From NCBI GenBank assembly GCA_963989245.1, contig OZ022342.1, positions 45,507,557-45,571,556 on the forward strand: a DNA stretch of 64,000 bases. Direction: 5' to 3'. The notes beneath the pieces are model-generated. The model ran no database searches. It was not told the origin of the DNA and saw only the letters and a program-made list of their open reading frames with translations. A program made the translations under genes and the position numbers. Below are positions 57,061 to 64,000 of the stretch, piece by piece. Every line of letters starts with the position of its first letter. Within the stretch, counting starts at the first letter, position 1. Origin of the DNA: Nansenia antarctica. Taxonomy: Eukaryota > Chordata > Actinopteri > Argentiniformes > Microstomatidae.

Positions 57061-58496
57061 CACATGGGTAATTATCAGTAGGAAACGTCTGTGCATCAAC
57101 ATCCTGCCAACAGAGGCTGGCAGAGGACGACCTCTGAGCAGTCTATCAACCAATCACATCAGAGCAGAATCACCTTCTGACAGCTAGAGGGTGTTAGGTC
57201 TAGCCCCTGGAAAGAGGAGGAGAACCGTACAGCAAAACACTAAAATCCTAAAACGTCCACTTAGCTCCTGTCTGGTTGGTTGTATGAACAGAACGCTAAC
57301 AGAAAGGTAAGCGGGTTTAGACGGGTACGGGACAGAGGAACTAGCTGTGGCAGGATCAAGGTACCTGGTAGGCAGCTGCAGTCGTAGACGGTGTCTCCCT
57401 TCTGCACGCAGGTGCCCCCGTTGTGGCAGGGGGAGGGGCTGCAGGGCAGGTAGGGGGTCTCGCAGTGTCCGCCCGTGTATTCGTGCGGGCAGCGGCAGTG
57501 GTAGGACCCCACCTCGTTCACACACAGCCCCCCGTTGCGGCATGGAGAGGGCGTCCGGGCGCACTCGTTGACGTCCTGCTTGCAGGTCTGCCCGTGGAAG
57601 GCGGGGGGGCAGGCGCACATGTAGTGGGACTCGAAGGGCGTGCACTGGCCGCCGTTGGCGCACGGGTTGGAGGCGCACGGGTTGGCCAGCTGGCAGGTCT
57701 TCCCTGGAGGAGGAGGAGGAGGAGGGAACAGCAGGATTACTTCACCTTCACTGCCGAACACGTGGCCATTTGTGACACAGTCTGATCATTTGGTCCTCAT
57801 GTCTGGATCCAATGTAATGATTGGACTTTTCTTTCGAAAAATGTGAATCCATTTCTGCGTTGTTCATCAACGACACATCGCCAGTCAACTAACACAGCTT
57901 GTTTTGTGAGCCTGCTAACAATGTAAAGTAGTGTTCTAGTTAACTAGGTAGCAGTGGGGGATTACTCACCCAATCCATTGCGTGGCAGTATTTTGGCTTG
58001 ACTAGCGAGTTTGTGTTGTGACTCTCGACAACGTTGAAACGTAGTTCCGCGTTTCAAAAGAAAAGTCAGAACAATTTGATGGTTGCCGACGTGCGGACCA
58101 AATGATCAGACTGTGTCACATTTGGTATGTAGACACACAGCACGCTACAGGGGATCGATCGAGTAGAATATGGAGCCGAACGGCATGTAGCGTGTGTGTT
58201 ACGTTAGCGTGTTCTAGTCTCGGGGTGTCTTACCTGACCAGCCGGGGGGGCAGCGGCAGCGGTACTCGGTGAGGGAGAGGAGGTCGCACGTCCCTCCGTT
58301 GCGGCACGGTGAGCTCATGCAGACGTGGTTGGTGGGCGTCAGGCACAGGCGGTCGGAGAAGCCCAGCCGACACACGCAGCGGAAGTCAAACGTGTTGCCG
58401 TGGGTGACCGGGCGACAGTCGCCGGCGTTGCGGCAGGGTGACGGGCTGCAGGGGCTGGGGTACTGGCACCTGCTGCCGACGTAGTCGCTGGGACAC
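35550..58496 (-). CDS. notch1: Notch1 receptor, exons 3-34 (5' exons outside window)
   Basis: Single-pass receptor: ligand binding by DSL proteins leads to ADAM and gamma-secretase cleavage, and the intracellular domain activates RBPJ targets in the nucleus. Thirty-two exons on the minus strand all have GT-AG borders and join in phase, totalling 7357 coding bases. Order: end of EGF1 to EGF36 (58496-41100), three LNRs, heterodimerisation domain with RRRRELDP furin site, transmembrane helix, RAM (LWFPEGFKV), ankyrin repeats, TAD, and PEST ending WSSSSPHSNMSDWSEG...IPDQFK. Exon count from exon 3, most exon lengths and residue identities match NOTCH1 rather than NOTCH2/3 (for example ENVDECELMPNACQNGG). 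Fish have notch1a and notch1b; I cannot tell which. Exons 1-2 (signal peptide, start of EGF1) were not found up to 64000. Introns are short and full of microsatellites. Confidence 0.96.
36890..37323. repeat. CATACA / (CA)n satellite tract in intron 33
   Basis: Tandem ACATACATACACCACT units to about 37110, a partial copy of exon-34-start-like sequence (GAACAGATGAGTCTCCTCCTGTCACC, 37131-37156), then CACACCCACA/(CA)n. Confidence 0.88.
37357..37454 (-). CDS. notch1: notch1 exon 33: ankyrin repeat 6
   Basis: 98 bp. KSALHWAAAVNNVDAAMVLL and KNGANKDMQNNK. Confidence 0.96.
37592..37739 (-). CDS. notch1: notch1 exon 32: ankyrin repeats 4-5
   Basis: 148 bp. ILIRNRATDLDARMHDGTTP and ELINCHADANAIDDFG. 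Confidence 0.96.
37940..38075. repeat. GGGGTCCAGAGGTGAGGGATTA tandem repeat in intron 31
   Basis: About five units near 22 bp, adjoining the exon 31 donor. Confidence 0.85.
38083..38381 (-). CDS. notch1: notch1 exon 31: ankyrin repeats 1-3
   Basis: 299 bp. DGFTPLMIASCSGGGLETG, HNQTDRTGETALHLAARYAR and ADANVQDNMGRTALHAAV. Confidence 0.96.
38655..38817 (-). CDS. notch1: notch1 exon 30: ANK N-cap
   Basis: 163 bp. DLDDHTDHRKWTQQHLDAAD and CMDVNVRGP. Confidence 0.95.
38971..39055 (-). CDS. notch1: notch1 exon 29: RAM-ANK linker
   Basis: 85 bp. LKNSDISLMDDNQNEWGEEE. Confidence 0.94.
39149..39362 (-). CDS. notch1: notch1 exon 28: transmembrane segment and RAM
   Basis: 214 bp. A proline run, YPMYVVFLGLAVLGFVCLGV (membrane helix with the Gly-Val S3 site), SRKRRREHG stop-transfer, LWFPEGFKV (RBPJ-binding W-x-P) and KKKRREP (NLS). 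Confidence 0.96.
39583..39722. repeat. 35-bp tandem array copying the exon 27 splice donor
   Basis: Copies of TTACTGGTGAC start the junction at 39618, 39653 and 39688, each 35 bp apart. The genuine junction is at 39723. Confidence 0.92.
39723..39868 (-). CDS. notch1: notch1 exon 27: HD-C and S2 region
   Basis: 146 bp. SVVYLEIDNRQC, SATDVAAFLGALASSGNL and VPYIEAVT with the Ala-Val of the ADAM (S2) site. The donor (ACCA|GTAAGG) is repeated three times in the intron. Confidence 0.95.
40040..40477 (-). CDS. notch1: notch1 exon 26: LNR-C, HD-N, furin (S1) site
   Basis: 438 bp. NPLYDQYCKDHYADGHC, NNAECEWDGLDC, LHTNVVFRRDANGEPM; ends PRRRRELDPMQVKG with the S1 cleavage motif RRRR. Confidence 0.96.
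40688..40780. repeat. Inverted repeat in intron 25
   Basis: CAATGGATTCATTGAGTAA... and its near reverse complement ...TTACTCACTGAATCCATTG flank a short loop. It belongs to a wider stretch (40630-40880) related to the MITE at 57772-58119. Confidence 0.7.
40959..41530 (-). CDS. notch1: notch1 exon 25: EGF35-36, LNR-A, LNR-B
   Basis: 572 bp. EGF35-36 (CGSLNCRNGGTC, NASPCYNGGTC), LLCHILDYSFPGG, then Lin12/Notch repeats CNNHACGWDGGDCSLNF and CNSPGCLYDGFDCQG. The LNRs hold the receptor in its resting state. Confidence 0.96.
41902..42014 (-). CDS. notch1: notch1 exon 24: EGF34
   Basis: 113 bp. VFDGCKGRPCRNGGTCAVAS and HGFICKCPP. Confidence 0.94.
42180..42437 (-). CDS. notch1: notch1 exon 23: EGF32-33
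   Basis: 258 bp. NIDDCNPPVDPLTHEPKCF and DVNECLSDPCDPRGSYNC. Confidence 0.95.
42547..42593. repeat. (GT)n microsatellite in intron 22
   Basis: Uninterrupted GT, ending 2 bases before the exon 22 donor. Confidence 0.95.
42596..42728 (-). CDS. notch1: notch1 exon 22: EGF30 end, EGF31
   Basis: 133 bp. CVPGYHGVNCSKELNECMS and QNGGTCIDLINTYKCSC. The acceptor CTGTATGTCAG has a weak pyrimidine tract. Confidence 0.93.
42850..42955. repeat. (GT)/(GTGC)n tract in intron 21
   Basis: Mixed GTGTGC repeats. Confidence 0.9.
42995..43171. repeat. 38-bp tandem array copying the exon 21 splice donor
   Basis: Junction copies at 43020, 43058, 43096 and 43134, exactly 38 bp apart, leading to the real junction at 43172. 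Unit CTAGCTAGTGTGTGACCTCC plus ATACCTCACAGCTGTAGT. Confidence 0.95.
43172..43356 (-). CDS. notch1: notch1 exon 21: EGF29-30
   Basis: 185 bp. GQCVDAGNTHYCRCQAGYTG and VDECSPNPCQNGATCTDYL; ends YSCE at GAG|GTATGG. That junction is repeated four more times in the intron. Confidence 0.95.
43600..43753 (-). CDS. notch1: notch1 exon 20: EGF28 and start of EGF29
   Basis: 154 bp. NLVRWCDSSPCKNGGSCW and PSVSCEVAAKQQ. Confidence 0.94.
43849..44050 (-). CDS. notch1: notch1 exon 19: EGF26-27
   Basis: 202 bp. SSCFNGGTCLDGINTFTC and DLNECDSKPCLNGGTC. Confidence 0.95.
44065..44915. repeat. ACCTTCATTAAGACAACAG minisatellite in intron 18
   Basis: About 850 bp of CTTCATTAAGAC-based units of about 18 and 35 bp with alternating ACAGACC/ACACATC variants. 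Confidence 0.95.
44985..45125. repeat. Complex (GT)n tract next to exon 18
   Basis: GTGTGC/GTGTGG repeats up to 5 bases before the donor region of exon 18. Confidence 0.9.
45131..45359 (-). CDS. notch1: notch1 exon 18: EGF24-25, start of EGF26
   Basis: 229 bp. CSNGGLCRDGVDSFMC, DINECDSAPCRNGANCTDCV and NTPDCTE. Confidence 0.95.
45365..45500. repeat. (GA)n plus tag shared with 15955-16009
   Basis: (GA)n at 45365-45445, followed by TAGATTAAGTGATACAG...AGAGCCCAGCTGG, also found after (GA)n beside the palindrome. Confidence 0.88.
45657..45809 (-). CDS. notch1: notch1 exon 17: EGF23 and start of EGF24
   Basis: 153 bp. DINECVKGPCRNGATCLNTV, then MDDCKP. Confidence 0.95.
45953..46072 (-). CDS. 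notch1: notch1 exon 16: EGF22
   Basis: 120 bp. LLAPCEPRPCKNGGVCQESE. Confidence 0.95.
46785..46912. repeat. 48-bp tandem repeat in intron 15
   Basis: About 2.5 copies of a unit with GAGTTATATTGATACATGAA and GAGTCGATTAGAGTC. Confidence 0.85.
46958..47071 (-). CDS. notch1: notch1 exon 15: EGF21
   Basis: 114 bp. NINECASNPCLNQGSCIDDV. Confidence 0.96.
47240..47495. repeat. (GA)n-rich purine tract in intron 14
   Basis: About 255 bp almost purely purine on the plus strand. Confidence 0.92.
47532..47677 (-). CDS. notch1: notch1 exon 14: EGF19 end, EGF20
   Basis: 146 bp. CVCDSGWSGPNCD and NNNECESNPCVNGGTCRDM. Confidence 0.96.
47718..48142. repeat. Complex (GT)n tract in intron 13
   Basis: About 425 bp of GTGTGC, GTACTTGTGTGTGCGTGAGT and related units. 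Confidence 0.93.
48162..48354 (-). CDS. notch1: notch1 exon 13: EGF18 and start of EGF19
   Basis: 193 bp. NIDDCAINPCHNGGTCVDGV, then VDECGSNPCIHGRCQD. Confidence 0.95.
48371..48570 (-). mobile_element. tRNA-derived SINE, copy 1, in notch1 intron 12
   Basis: The minus strand starts TGTGGCTCAGGGAGGTAGAG (A-box-like) and has GGTTCGAACCCCG (B box), then GGTGTCCTTGGGCAAGACACTG and GCGCTTTGGAATAAGGCATAGC. The second copy at 61327-61605 shares all of these. Confidence 0.75.
48957..49010. repeat. C-rich homopolymer tract
   Basis: Long C runs broken by a few T. Confidence 0.9.
49298..49612. repeat. (CA)n then (GA)n tract in intron 12
   Basis: (CA)n at 49301-49321, then about 290 bp of GAGAGACAGAAAGA-type purine-rich repeats. 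Confidence 0.93.
49738..49912. repeat. 37-bp tandem repeat, five units
   Basis: Units of CATGTATCGAAGGTNCCAGT plus ACTACTACCAAGGGTCA. Confidence 0.93.
50275..50435. repeat. 68/69-bp tandem array copying the exon 12 end and donor
   Basis: Copies of the junction at 50299 and 50368; the real one is at 50436. Each extra copy keeps about 36 bp of exon (coding YEC.CEPGYSG) plus the GTGAGG donor. Confidence 0.93.
50436..50546 (-). CDS. notch1: notch1 exon 12: EGF17
   Basis: 111 bp. NLDDCQSQPCDYGRCIDKI...CEPGYS-G. Its 3' end and donor (CTCAG|GTGAGG) are repeated twice in the intron just downstream. Confidence 0.94.
50645..50878 (-). CDS. notch1: notch1 exon 11: EGF15-16
   Basis: 234 bp. DINECYSDPCHYGTCTDGL and NINECLSQPCRNGGVCQDR. 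Confidence 0.95.
50918..51265. mobile_element. MITE, 348 bp, in notch1 intron 10
   Basis: Ends GTGACACG...TTTGGTCC and GGACCAAATGATCAGACTGTGTCAC. Same length and sequence family as 57772-58119. Confidence 0.75.
51572..51685 (-). CDS. notch1: notch1 exon 10: EGF14
   Basis: 114 bp. DIDECASTPCKNGAECTDGP. Confidence 0.95.
52404..52517 (-). CDS. notch1: notch1 exon 9: EGF13
   Basis: 114 bp. NTDECASMPCLNNGKCIDRI. Confidence 0.95.
52540..52650. repeat. (GA)n microsatellites in intron 8
   Basis: Two (GA)n blocks separated by GGCCACAGAGGGTTAAACAA. Confidence 0.9.
52735..54838. repeat. 22-bp minisatellite, about 95 copies, in intron 8
   Basis: About 2.1 kb of ACCTCCAAACCTAAACATGACT with C/T, A/T and GACT/AACT variants in mosaic order. 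A higher-order block appears duplicated: variant order near 53860-54110 recurs near 54270-54520. Confidence 0.96.
54891..55076 (-). CDS. notch1: notch1 exon 8: EGF11 end and EGF12 (ligand binding)
   Basis: 186 bp. GANPCEHGGRCLNTKGSFQC and DVNECMSNPCQNDATCLDQI with calcium-binding consensus. EGF11-12 is the core DSL-binding site. Confidence 0.96.
55245..55400 (-). CDS. notch1: notch1 exon 7: EGF10 and start of EGF11
   Basis: 156 bp. LDDACISNPCQKGSNCDTN and DIDECSL; EGF11 is part of the ligand-binding site. Confidence 0.95.
55528..55761 (-). CDS. notch1: notch1 exon 6: EGF8 and EGF9
   Basis: 234 bp. NVDECELMPNACQNGGTC and NIDDCASAACYHGATC; strongly NOTCH1-like. Confidence 0.96.
55889..56142. 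repeat. Poly-T tract and GGGTTTAGGGGTAACTGGGG minisatellite in intron 5
   Basis: About 30 T, then about eight units near 20 bp abutting the exon 5 donor. Confidence 0.88.
56144..56266 (-). CDS. notch1: notch1 exon 5: EGF7
   Basis: 123 bp. NIDDCPGHSCQNGGLCVDGV, then CPPHYTG at the donor GTAACC. Confidence 0.95.
57365..57703 (-). CDS. notch1: notch1 exon 4: EGF3 end, EGF4-6
   Basis: 339 bp, phase 1-1. Contains NPCASNPCANGGQCTPFE, DVNECARTPSPCRNGG and PYLPCSPSPCHNGGTC. Confidence 0.95.
57772..58119. mobile_element. MITE, 348 bp, in notch1 intron 3
   Basis: Perfect terminal inverted repeats GTGACACAGTCTGATCATTT/AAATGATCAGACTGTGTCAC (TIR 25 bp). Same family as 50918-51265. Confidence 0.85.
58234..58496 (-). 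CDS. notch1: notch1 exon 3: end of EGF1, EGF2, most of EGF3
   Basis: 263 bp. Begins one base before CPSDYVGSRC and ends CRCPPGWS-G. EGF2 carries an insert-like loop RPVTHGNTFDFRC. Donor GTAAGA. Confidence 0.93.
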
Positions 58497-59710
58497 CTGG
58501 AGGCAAGGACAGAGACGGGTCAGAGACGCTCAGAGTCTTCTAGAAAGAACAGTACCTCCCCCCCGACGCGTGTATACACCCCCTGACGTAGCAATGGATT
58601 ATTCACCATCATTTCCATCACAGTTTTGATCCAGCATTTAATCTCCCCCCAAACCATTGGAATGAATCATCTAACGAGGAACGGGAGGGGGGGGGGGGGG
58701 GAGAGAGGGAAGGGGAGGGGAGATGTGCTGGAGGGAAGTCCATGCCCAGAGCGGCCCCTGTGTGGGAGGGAGTCAGGGCTGTTGTTCTAGTGAGTCTCCC
58801 TGGATTAGCCCCCCTCAGAACTTTGAAAACACACTACGCTGGGACAACAGACGGCATAAAAACAGGCGTTGGGGACAGTCTCGTCGTGCCGTCCCGTTCC
58901 CAGCTACCTTTCCCACCCTTGTCCCGTCACAACCCTGGACATCAAGGGCCCTGGCGGCTTGTGTTGCCCAGACACAGAGCACCACATTCAGGCTCTAAGC
59001 CCCTCGGAGCCCCCCTCCCCTCCACACTCCCACCCAGGACAGACACTGCTACAGTCTCCTAGTTCAAACTAAACCCCCTTTCACACATACGAGCCTTCCC
59101 AGTATATTCCATAGAATTTCCCTGGTACGAGGTATGTGTGATTCGCTCAGGCAATTACCCGGGTCGGGACCATATGATTCCATGGAATATGCCGGGTAGG
59201 CTTATGTGTGAACAGAAGCCTGAACATTGCCTGGTCCGGCTCGCAAAGGGTTACGTATGTCTGACGCAAGACGTTTTCACAAGTTAACCAATTACAGCGA
59301 GTAGTTTCTCACTTGGTACTTTTGGTTTGCTCCGCTGATGTTAGGGAGTTGGCTAGTTAACCCACATCACATCAGCCAATGTAAATTGTACCACCCCCCC
59401 CCCCCCCCAGAACCAGACAGTACCCACCCCCCAGAACCAGACAGTACCCGCCCCCCGCCTGAAACAGGCAGTAGGGGTGCGTGGTCGTATTTTTTTTTTT
59501 TATGTAATTAACTAGACTAATTATAACTTGATAACCAGTTAACGATACTAGACTACATATCAATTATATATTAAAGATATTTAAGATATCCCAAAAATGT
59601 GTGTGTATGTGTGTGTGTGTCGCGAATTAAAAGCAGCATTAAAAGGGTATGATGAGGGGGTGAGTTAGAATTTAAATAGTGTGTGTGTAGGAGTGTGTGA
59701 GAGTAGAAGT

Positions 59711-59767
<57 letters not shown>

Positions 59768-60584
59768 GGAGTGTGTGAGAGTAGAAGTGTGTGTGCGTGT
59801 CAGAGAGGGCATCTGTTGGCCTCCGAGAATCTCCACAGGGAGCAGGTGCGCATGTTAATGAAGGCAGCTGTTAGACACAGCTCCTCCCCCTCTCTCCCCC
59901 CTCTGTCCCGCGAGGGGGGGGGGGGGGGGGTGACAGACCTAGCCTCGGGGGACTGGGAGGACTGTGGAGGACCCATGTGAAGTCAGCTGTTGCAACTTTT
60001 GTCTCTCCTTCTCCACACTCTTCAGCCCACTCTAGCCTTACCTGCATGTCCACGTTGTAACCACTCAATCCCCTCAACTTCTGACGTTTGACTCACGCCC
60101 CCCCCCCCCCCCATCTCTCTCAAGTTATTTGTCTTTTTCTCACATCTGTGTACTTTTTACAGCTCTATGCTGTATGATTTTTACAGCGTCGGTCTCAGAC
60201 CTCACACATCAGTGTGGAGAGACTGTGGTTGACTGTGAGGTATGATGAGCAGAGGTTTAGCCAACCACTCGCCCCTATAGGACAACCGGGCAGCAGCAAT
60301 TGGCAAAAGCTTGCCAGAAAATATGAACGGCTTTGAAGTTTCCCTGCCTGCCTGCCTGCCTGCCATACAGACTTCACTTTTCACTGTGACATGAAAGGTA
60401 AACACTTCCTGCAGTCAGGGGCTCTCGTGTATTATCAGACTTCTGCCAAAAACTGTGCTTGAGGGTGAGACAGAAATATCATGTTTGTGAAAGAGAAATT
60501 AAAGTGTGATCTAAAGTATGTGTGTGTGTGTGTGTGTGTGTGTAAGACAGAGGAAAAGAGAAAGCAAGGTTGTGTGTGTAGTAG

Positions 60585-60615
<31 letters not shown>

Positions 60616-60942
60616 ATCCCCCTCACTGTAATGGATCTTCTTTGTCCAGAAGTCAGATAGCTAGATAAAGATCCCCCCCACGCTGTAAACCACCAGACCT
60701 CGGCAACACACCCGGGCAACAGGTCTCACCCAGCGATGCTATGTCCCCTCAGGCCAGAGCAGATGCTTCCCTGACCCCTGACCCCAAACATTTGTGACTC
60801 TAGGACGCCCCCCCCTCTCCCCCCCCCGCTGGGGCTGATCTGCCATCTGCCACTCTTGGGGGTGACTTTAGCCTCCTACACAAAGACCCCCACTCTCACT
60901 GGGCAGGGGAAATGCCACTGCTCTGGAAAATGTAGGGGGGGA

Positions 60943-60996
<54 letters not shown>

Positions 60997-62192
60997 TACT
61001 CTATTTTCATAGTGTTTGTTGTCACTGTGCAAACCCACCCACTCATTTAGCCTTCCTCCCCCCACCAGCTACCTCTTTCTCACTCTATATGCATTTTTCC
61101 TTGTTCTTTCTCCGTCAGTCTTTTTGTGGACTAGAAGTTCCCCTTCATCTCTCTAATCATGGCCCCCGCTGACCCCTGAGGGTCACATCTGTCTGTGGGA
61201 CTGTGAACAACAGAAGAGCCATCTCCACATAATCCACCCAGGACCTGAGTCAGTGACCCGTCCCCGTGGCCTGTGTCTGTCTTACTGTATGTATAGTAGA
61301 TTCTGTCATATGCTCACAGACAGAGTAAAACACATCAATGATAAATGGACTGACTTATATAGCTATGCCTTATTCCAAAGCGCTTTACAATGGCCTCTCG
61401 TTCACCCATTCTCACACACCAATGGCGGCAAGCTACCGTGCAAGGCGCCGGCCCTGCTCACTGGGAGCAATTTGGGGTTCAGTGTCTTGCCCAAGGACAC
61501 CTCAACATGTGGCCAGCCGGGGGTTCGAACGGCTGATCTCGCGATCATTAGACACCAGCTCTACCTCCTGCCGGCACTACCTCCTGCGCCACAGCCGCCC
61601 CCAGATGAGTCTACAACTTTGTTCTTTCAAGACGCTTCCTGTGTCTGAGAGAGTGCAAGGGTGTACGAGGGCGGGAAAAAAACACACCAAAAAAACACAG
61701 GTAGTACAGGTTATTAAGAAGATGCTACATAAACAAACTAATTATGACCTGTTTGTATTTGTGTAAAAATATTAATTTATTATTAATTTATTATTACCAA
61801 TATGGCTTTATTGGAATACCATTATTATAATTAATTTACTGTTATTATTTTGTTTAATACATGGATTTGAAAATGCATCTTACCATAGGCAAAATATTCC
61901 ACAGACAGGTATTAGAGGAAGGGTGTGGGAGCTAAAAAAAGACCCTAAAATGGCATGGCGCCTTAAAGTACCAATGGTACTTCACTTTATGTTTAATGTA
62001 TGTTTGTGGTTAGTAATATATGTGAGATGTTAAATGTTTGCTTAGCCCAATTCTGGAATGAATTTATGTTTGGATACAGTTTGTACCATGTATGCCTGAA
62101 TAAATCGTCTTTAGCTGATCATTATGATAGTTTGGAAATTATATGTTTATAAAGACCCTTTTTTGTTAGCCCTTTACTCTCTTTTTTAGTTA
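58497..62192. other. notch1 intron 2 (part): microsatellites, no exon seen
   Basis: Searched on the minus strand for EGF1 (exon 2) coding such as TCLNGG; none seen. Contains G/C homopolymers (about 58688, 59396, 59919, 60101), (GT)n at about 59678-59767, 60518-60542, 60588-60614 and 60946-60993, and a SINE at 61327. Confidence 0.6.
61327..61605 (-). mobile_element. tRNA-derived SINE, copy 2
   Basis: Minus-strand tRNA-like head GGCTGTGGCGCAGGAGGTAG, with the AGGAGGTAG part duplicated, B-box-like CGTTCGAACCCCC, and the same body as 48371-48570 but longer. Confidence 0.75.
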
Positions 62193-62633
62193 ATGTGGGA
62201 AGGTAAAGGAAAAAACCTGGAAACAGTGGACCTAAAGACTAATAAACGTCAATGTATTACTTGGAATGTCCACGGCTTACGGGACAGTACTAAAAAACTC
62301 AAAGTCCTGTCTCATCTAAAAGGTCTGTTGGCAGATGTAGTTTTCCTTCAAGAGCTGCACTTTAGGGAAGGGGAAATTGATGGACTGAAGAAGGACTGGG
62401 TGGGAGAAGCTTATGCAGCTACCAATTGTAGCAATAGTAGAGGAGTGGGTATCCTTATAAATAAAAAGATACCTTTCTCTCTCCTATCCCAGCATATAGA
62501 CCAGGAAGGTCGCTATTTAATTTTGAATTGCACTCTATATGGCGAACATTTTACACTTATTTCTTTATATATTCCCCCAGGAGCTAAAATCGATTTTCTA
62601 GATACAATTCAAAGTAGGATAGATAGTATGGAG
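62193..62633 (+). mobile_element. L1 ORF2 endonuclease domain, first part
   Basis: An open frame with the apurinic-endonuclease motifs ITWNVHGLRD (Asn), VVFLQELHF (Glu), SRGVGILINKKIPF and LISLYIPPG. Interrupted at 62633 by a hAT; continues at 63831. Same L1 type as the left end of the window but not its missing 5' part. Confidence 0.85.
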
Positions 62634-63822
62634 TAGGGATGCACGATATGCATTTTTTCCAACCGATACCGATACCGATGTTTACCCGCTTCTCGTGGCC
62701 GATAACCGATATGATAACCTAATTATTTATTTTATTTTTCTTTCCTAGCACCAGGGGAGCCCCCCCCTCCCAAATTTCGTTGTTTGGTACCTGTACTATA
62801 TTAATGACAATAAAGACCATTCAGATATAATTTCACAAATCTAACTTACATCACTATTGTTAACACAACAAAGAGAACACTTCTGACTCTTCAAATGTTC
62901 ATTTATTATTTCCTCTAACAAACAGAATCTGTTATAGACAGTGCACAATGCTTTTTTTAACCAAGATCTGGCCTCCTTTTATGAAAACAAAAAAGGCTCA
63001 CCTAAGAGTAATGAAGTCCTCATCCAGCCACTGGGCCGTCAAACTAAGCATACTGACTGGACTAACGTCAGAAGTCCATATGTCCGTGGTAAAACTTATC
63101 TGGCTTACGCTAGTATCGATCAGACTATGGATGTGTGTGCCGACTGTATCATACATAGCAGGCAGGCACACGTCTGCAAAATAGCGGCGACTTGGGAGTG
63201 TATACCGGGGCTCTAAATGTGAAATTAGCTGGCGAAATCCTTTATCTTCTACTACAGAGAAAGGCTGGTCGTCGAGGGCCATCAACTCCATTATTTTTTC
63301 ATTGATTGCTTGAGCCTTTGAGCTGTCTCGAGTGAACTTCCTGCAGTTTTCAAATGCGTGTTCAATAGGCACAGCAGCTTTTTTTCGCGGCTAGGCTACC
63401 TTGTTCTGCTACTACTACTAGTGCTTGATATTCCTTCCATACAGCGTGCTTGCAATGGTGAATCTTAAGGTGACTTATGAGATTCGTTGTGTTGTAACTC
63501 GTAGACCTTTGCCCTCCTCTCCGAACTTTTGTCGAACATGTAATGCAAATTGCAAACGCTGAACCTGCACTATCTGCCTCAGAAACTGTGAAGAATGTCC
63601 ACACCGGGGAAGGCATGTTTCGCTCTCGTCTCGTCTATACACTGCGTGCCTGTACGCAGGCGCAGCAGCATGAGCGCGGAAACCGGAAGCAGAAATATTT
63701 CCGGTTTCATATTATCGGCTAAATATCGGCTAAAATTGTATAAAACCGATAAATACCGATAAACATTAATTTCCCATTATCGGGCCGATAAATATCGGTG
63801 CCGATAATATCGTGCATCCCTA
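62634..63822 (-). mobile_element. Non-autonomous hAT, TAGGGATGCACGATA family, copy 2
   Basis: Perfect 8-bp duplication GTATGGAG (62626-62633 and 63823-63830). Ends TAGGGATGCACGATAT and ATATCGTGCATCCCTA. Orientation is opposite to copy 1 at 9698-11419, and it keeps more of the transposase. Confidence 0.92.
62998..63616 (-). pseudogene. Truncated ZBED transposase in the hAT
   Basis: Minus strand: BED finger CITCSTKVRRGGQRS...NLISHLKIHH (63616-63362), a one-base frameshift in an A run near 63385, then DDQPFSVVEDKGFRQLISHL, YTLPSRRYF and the catalytic-Asp block ISFTTDIWTSDVSPVS. It ends after WLDEDFITLR. C-terminal half deleted. Confidence 0.8.
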
Positions 63823-63830
63823 GTATGGAG

Positions 63831-64000
63831 ACAGGTATTATTATTTTGGGGGGAGATTTAAACCACACATTTGAAAAAATTGACAGACATAGTGTTAAAA
63901 AAGGAAACTTTAAGTTACCCCCAAGAAAGCTGAAACATTTTATCTCCAATAATTCTTTACAAGACACATGGAGATTATTATTTCCTACAACAAAAGATTA
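63831..64000 (+). mobile_element. L1 ORF2 endonuclease domain, continuation
   Basis: Reads IIILGGDLNHTFEKIDRHS, with the GGDxN catalytic motif of the L1 endonuclease. Removing the hAT and one GTATGGAG joins it in frame with DSME of the first part. Runs off the window. Confidence 0.85.

Overview
This window is vertebrate nuclear DNA, almost certainly from a teleost fish. The evidence is a multi-exon Notch1 gene with GT-AG introns, a nuclear-receptor exon, L1/Tx1-type LINEs, many hAT transposons with intact target-site duplications, tRNA-derived SINEs, and very abundant (GT)n, (GA)n and minisatellite DNA. The species cannot be named from sequence alone.

Layout. Positions 1-270 (minus strand) hold one coding exon of an estrogen-related receptor (ERR gamma/delta type). 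It ends abruptly against a LINE. Positions 271-34150 are a repeat graveyard. They contain a degenerate L1 split by three insertions (271-4916), a hAT transposase ORF (5462-6862), a complete hAT with a frameshifted transposase (7123-9354), and a spliced ZBED-type hAT transposase gene carrying several younger hATs (9589-15731). A near-perfect 155-bp-arm palindrome lies at 15542-15913, and a hAT inside a hAT at 19182-22432. An L1 ORF1 was invaded by a solo LTR, which was invaded by an LTR retrotransposon, which was invaded by another hAT (22441-27680). A second solo LTR sits at 30486-31098. Most insertions could be delimited to the base by their target-site duplications.

Positions 34155-58496 (minus strand) are notch1. 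Exons 3 to 34, numbered as in human NOTCH1, were all located with GT-AG borders and consistent phase: 32 exons and about 7.36 kb of coding sequence. The protein runs from the end of EGF1 through EGF36, three LNRs, the heterodimerisation domain with a furin site, the transmembrane segment, RAM, ankyrin repeats, TAD and PEST. Exons 1 and 2 were not found and should lie beyond position 64000. Intron 2 (58497 onward) holds microsatellites, a SINE, and an L1 endonuclease fragment split by a hAT.

Most interesting. After three different notch1 exons (12, 21 and 27) the exon/intron junction itself is tandemly repeated into the intron, giving 2-4 extra copies of the genuine 5' splice site. The stop-codon region is also duplicated into the 3' UTR. 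No prokaryotic-type system, CRISPR array or tRNA gene was seen. I found no convincing new multi-gene system. The novelty is in repeat structure: splice-site minisatellites, nested transposons, and a foldback with a sequence tag shared with a notch1 intron.
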